Part shown: in pieces, positions 61,707 to 64,000 of the stretch
How positions within the stretch are numbered: the first letter of the stretch is position 1
Layout: every line of letters starts with the position of its first letter
DNA from: Hongsoonwoonella zoysiae
GTDB taxonomy: Bacteria; Pseudomonadota; Alphaproteobacteria; Rhizobiales; Stappiaceae
Direction of reading: 5' to 3'
Assembly: GCF_013266695.1 (NCBI RefSeq)
Contig: NZ_JABRXF010000002.1
Coordinates: forward strand, 248,001 to 312,000
Length of the DNA: 64,000 bases
The notes under the pieces: generated by a model
Databases searched by the model: none
Told to the model about the DNA's origin: nothing
Seen by the model: the letters and a program-made list of their open reading frames with translations, nothing else
Program-made: the position numbers and the translations under genes

Positions 61707-62828
61707 TCAGGCCGCGACACCGCCCCAGATGGCTTCCGCCGTCTTGACGACGAGTTCCAGCTTGCGGCGCTGGTCGTCGTAGGTGACAAGGTTGCCTTCT
61801 TCCGTCGAGGCGAAGCCGCATTGCGGAGCAATGCCGAGCTGATCGATGTCGGCGAACTTCGAAGCTTCCTCGAAATGCCTCTTGAGATCGTCCAGATCTT
61901 CCAGTTCGCCGGTTTTCGTGGTGATGAAACCCGGCAGGACGCGCTGTTTGCCCTTGGCGAGGAGGCGTAAGGGTTCGAGCCCGCCGGCGCGTTCGGTGTC
62001 GTATTCCATGAAGAAAATGTCGACGCCCGTCTTGTTGAAGACGGCATCCGCCGCAGGGTCGTAACCGCCTTCCGCGGCATAGGTGGAGCGGAAGTTGCCT
62101 CGGCACATGTGCATGCCTATGAGCATGTCGTCCGGCCGGTCCTTGATCGCTTCATGCATCATCCAGGCGTAACGGTCGATCAGCCAGTCGGGATCGAAGC
62201 CCTGCTCCTTTTTATCGGCGCGGTGCTTCGGGTCGCACAAATAGGCGAAGAAGATATCGTCCATCTGCAGGTAGCGGCAGCCGGCGTCATAGAACGTTTG
62301 CACCGCCTTCTTGTAGGTCGCGGCAATGTCGGCCGTCAGCACTTCGACGTCCTTGTATTCCGCAGGGGCGATGTCGGCGGGGGCTGTGCGGAAGTGGCAC
62401 ACGCTCGGGCCCGGTATCGAGATCTTCGGCGTCACTTTCGTCACGCCCGCCAGGAACCTGAAATGCTCCACATGCGGGTGATCGGCCGGGAAGTCGAGCT
62501 TTCCCTTGATCGTCGGGTAGGTCGGGCGCAGTTTCACCCCATGAAATTGAACGCCTTCGTCCCGTTCCTCCAGTTCGTATCCCGTGAGCCCGCCCAGGAA
62601 GTCATAGTGCCACCAGGAGCGGCGGTATTCTCCGTCTGTAACGGCAAGCAGCCCGATGTCCTCCTGCAACTTCACGACGTCGCGGATGGCGTCGTCCTCG
62701 GTGGCCTTGAGTTCTTCGGCTGACATAGTCTTGTCTTCGAAATGCTTCTTTCGCGCCGTCCTCACGCTTTCGGGGCGAAGCAGGCTGCCGACGTGGTCGG
62801 CGCGGTAGGGCGGCTTCGGAACGGTCAT
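61707..62828 (-). CDS. MetE-like cobalamin-independent methyltransferase, C-terminal domain only
   Basis: From the ATG at 62828 (GAGGAAAGAG seven bases upstream) the protein has 373 residues and corresponds to the catalytic barrel of methionine synthase II. The zinc site is visible as HMC in IGMHMCRGN, a Glu in MEYDTERAG and the last Cys in APQCGFAS. Stand-alone proteins of this type use varied methyl donors and thiol acceptors, not always homocysteine. It is divergent from the Rieske oxygenase gene. Confidence 0.86.
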   Translation of the reverse strand: MTVPKPPYRADHVGSLLRPESVRTARKKHFEDKTMSAEELKATEDDAIRDVVKLQEDIGLLAVTDGEYRRSWWHYDFLGGLTGYELEERDEGVQFHGVKLRPTYPTIKGKLDFPADHPHVEHFRFLAGVTKVTPKISIPGPSVCHFRTAPADIAPAEYKDVEVLTADIAATYKKAVQTFYDAGCRYLQMDDIFFAYLCDPKHRADKKEQGFDPDWLIDRYAWMMHEAIKDRPDDMLIGMHMCRGNFRSTYAAEGGYDPAADAVFNKTGVDIFFMEYDTERAGGLEPLRLLAKGKQRVLPGFITTKTGELEDLDDLKRHFEEASKFADIDQLGIAPQCGFASTEEGNLVTYDDQRRKLELVVKTAEAIWGGVAA

Positions 62829-62949
62829 ATCTCTTTCCTCCCGATCGTTTTCATTCAGTGTCGCAAGCAGGCGCAATGCGGGGCGAGCGGATGCGTCATT
62901 TGAACCGCAGTTTCGCCGATACGGCGGCGCCTTGCAATTGGTTGGTACA

Positions 62950-62966
62950 GAATGTATACAGTTAGT
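62950..62966. promoter_or_regulatory. Candidate GntR-type operator between the MetE-like and oxygenase genes
   Basis: The palindrome TGTATACA (62954-62961), preceded by TTGGTACA, lies in the 181-base divergent gap. TGTATACA-like sites are common for FCD/GntR regulators. Assignment is by motif only. Confidence 0.25.
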
Positions 62967-63009
62967 ATCTCGTAAAGACAATCGGCTGGTCGAACCGGGA
63001 GGACCGGTG

Positions 63010-64000
63010 ATGGAAGATCGCAGCTTTCCGTTGAACGCATGGTATGCTGCCGCGTGGGACGTCGAGGTCAGGCGCAACCTTCTGGCACGCAAGATCTGCG
63101 GAAAACCGGTTGTTATGTACCGAAAGCAGGATGGTTCGGCTGTAGCTTTGGCCGACGCCTGCTGGCATCGGTTGCTTCCGCTCTCAAAGGGGGAGCTTCA
63201 TGGCGACAACGTCATCTGCGGATATCATGGTTTGGAATTCGATGATACAGGCCGGTGTGTATACATGCCGTCACAGGACACCATCAATCCGTCCGCATGT
63301 GTGACCAGCTTCCCTGTTGTCGAGCGGCATCGCTTTGTCTGGATCTGGCCGGGTGATCCCGCTCTTGCCGATCCGGATCTCGTGCCGGACATGCATTGGA
63401 ACGACGATCCGGAATGGGCGGCGGACGGCAAGGTCATCCACGTCAAATGCAACTACCGGCTGGTCATCGACAATTTGATGGACCTCACGCACGAAACCTA
63501 CGTGCACGGTTCGTCGATCGGTAATCGCGCCGTCGCCGAGGCGCCTTTCACCGTGACCCATGGTGATGGCCGGGCGACCGTAACGCGCTGGATGACGGAC
63601 ATCGACCCGCCGCCGTTCTGGCGCGCGCAGCTTGGCAAGCCCGGCAATGTCGACCGCTGGCAGATCATCAATTTCGAGGCTCCGGCAACGATCGCGATCG
63701 ACGTCGGCGTGGCTCCCGCGGGAACGGGCGCTCCGGACGGCGATCGCTCGCAAGGTGTGAACGGCTTCGTTCTAAACACGATCACGCCGGAAACGGAATC
63801 CACCTGCCATTATTTCTGGGCGTTCGCCCGTAATTATCGGCTTGGCGAACAGGCGCGCACGCATGAGCTCCGGGAAGGGGTTGCGACGATCTTCCGCGAG
63901 GATGAATTGATCCTCGAAGCCCAGCAGAAGGCGATTGAGGAAAACCCCGACCACGTATTCTACAACCTCAATATCGATGCGGGCTCCATGTGGGCGCGCA
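63010..64000 (+). CDS. Rieske aromatic-ring oxygenase, vanillate O-demethylase-like, cut by the window edge
   Basis: The frame starts at the ATG at 63010 and is open to the last base (330 codons seen). The N-terminal Rieske [2Fe-2S] site is CWH at residues 50-52 and CGYH at 69-72 (Cys-x-His, Cys-x2-His). The mononuclear iron site appears as NLMDLTHETYVH (His-x4-His with the upstream Asp), and the usual third ligand region would follow. Overall it fits VanA, the oxygenase of vanillate O-demethylase. It needs a reductase partner, possibly beyond the edge. Confidence 0.88.
   Translation, partial: MEDRSFPLNAWYAAAWDVEVRRNLLARKICGKPVVMYRKQDGSAVALADACWHRLLPLSKGELHGDNVICGYHGLEFDDTGRCVYMPSQDTINPSACVTSFPVVERHRFVWIWPGDPALADPDLVPDMHWNDDPEWAADGKVIHVKCNYRLVIDNLMDLTHETYVHGSSIGNRAVAEAPFTVTHGDGRATVTRWMTDIDPPPFWRAQLGKPGNVDRWQIINFEAPATIAIDVGVAPAGTGAPDGDRSQGVNGFVLNTITPETESTCHYFWAFARNYRLGEQARTHELREGVATIFREDELILEAQQKAIEENPDHVFYNLNIDAGSMWAR

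Noticed and set aside
1-64000. CRISPR arrays, rRNA genes, full insertion sequences and restriction-modification systems
   Set aside because: No regularly spaced repeats, rRNA sequence, transposase or methylase partner was seen; the lone HNH protein is not enough to call a restriction system.

Overview
This window reads as a piece of an alphaproteobacterial chromosome, most likely from the order Hyphomicrobiales (Rhizobiales). The grounds are the high GC of most genes, a complete Flp/Tad (Cpa) pilus locus whose promoters carry CtrA-type TTAA-N7-TTAA boxes, a stand-alone NDUFS4-like complex I subunit, a kps-type capsule exporter, and a Cpa-linked L,D-transpeptidase. The genus cannot be fixed from sequence alone.

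Layout, left to right. (1) 1-5344: surface polysaccharide genes (GSCFA protein, sulfotransferase, family 2 glycosyltransferase, UDP-glucuronate 4-epimerase-like enzyme), a methyltransferase and a frameshifted hexapeptide acetyltransferase remnant. (2) 5333-9114: tRNA-Glu, glyoxalase I, a sirtuin, a double cold-shock-domain protein, a DUF192 protein, a conserved hypothetical protein and tRNA-Pro. (3) 9115-17100: accessory material. It holds a solitary phage-tail-like protein with an S74 chaperone domain, a roughly 265-bp inverted-repeat element resembling a MITE, small secreted proteins, tRNA-Arg, dodecin, an HNH nuclease and a membrane-anchored thermonuclease-like protein. (4) 17113-29749: the Tad pilus locus in two divergent arms, cpaF-tadB-tadC-tadD-cpaA leftward and flp-cpaB-cpaC-lipoprotein-tadG-tadE-tadE-cpaE-L,D-transpeptidase rightward. 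(5) 29915-36620: an outer membrane beta-barrel protein, a membrane protein, a class A penicillin-binding protein, an M24 peptidase paired with an Asp/Glu-racemase-like enzyme, and a ureohydrolase. (6) 36772-54707: a second, larger polysaccharide region with glycosyltransferases, two sulfotransferases, the rmlCBDA set for dTDP-L-rhamnose, an AT-rich core (HAD protein, a large fusion protein, methyltransferase, sulfotransferase) and the capsule export genes kpsM-kpsT-kpsE plus a half-length KpsC-like protein. (7) 54747-64000: an orphan glycine-betaine-type binding protein overlapping a second L,D-transpeptidase, a peptide-type binding protein next to a sensory adenylate cyclase, a PilZ protein, a MetE-like methyltransferase, and a Rieske oxygenase cut by the right edge.

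How the parts fit: much of the window builds and exports the cell surface, namely a rhamnose-containing and possibly sulfated capsule, Tad pili, and the peptidoglycan enzymes that would let such structures pass the wall. The features most worth following are the binding protein/adenylate cyclase pair, the split HAD system in the AT-rich capsule core, the two L,D-transpeptidases each overlapping an upstream gene, the CtrA-like and palindromic sites around the pilus promoters, and the inverted-repeat element.
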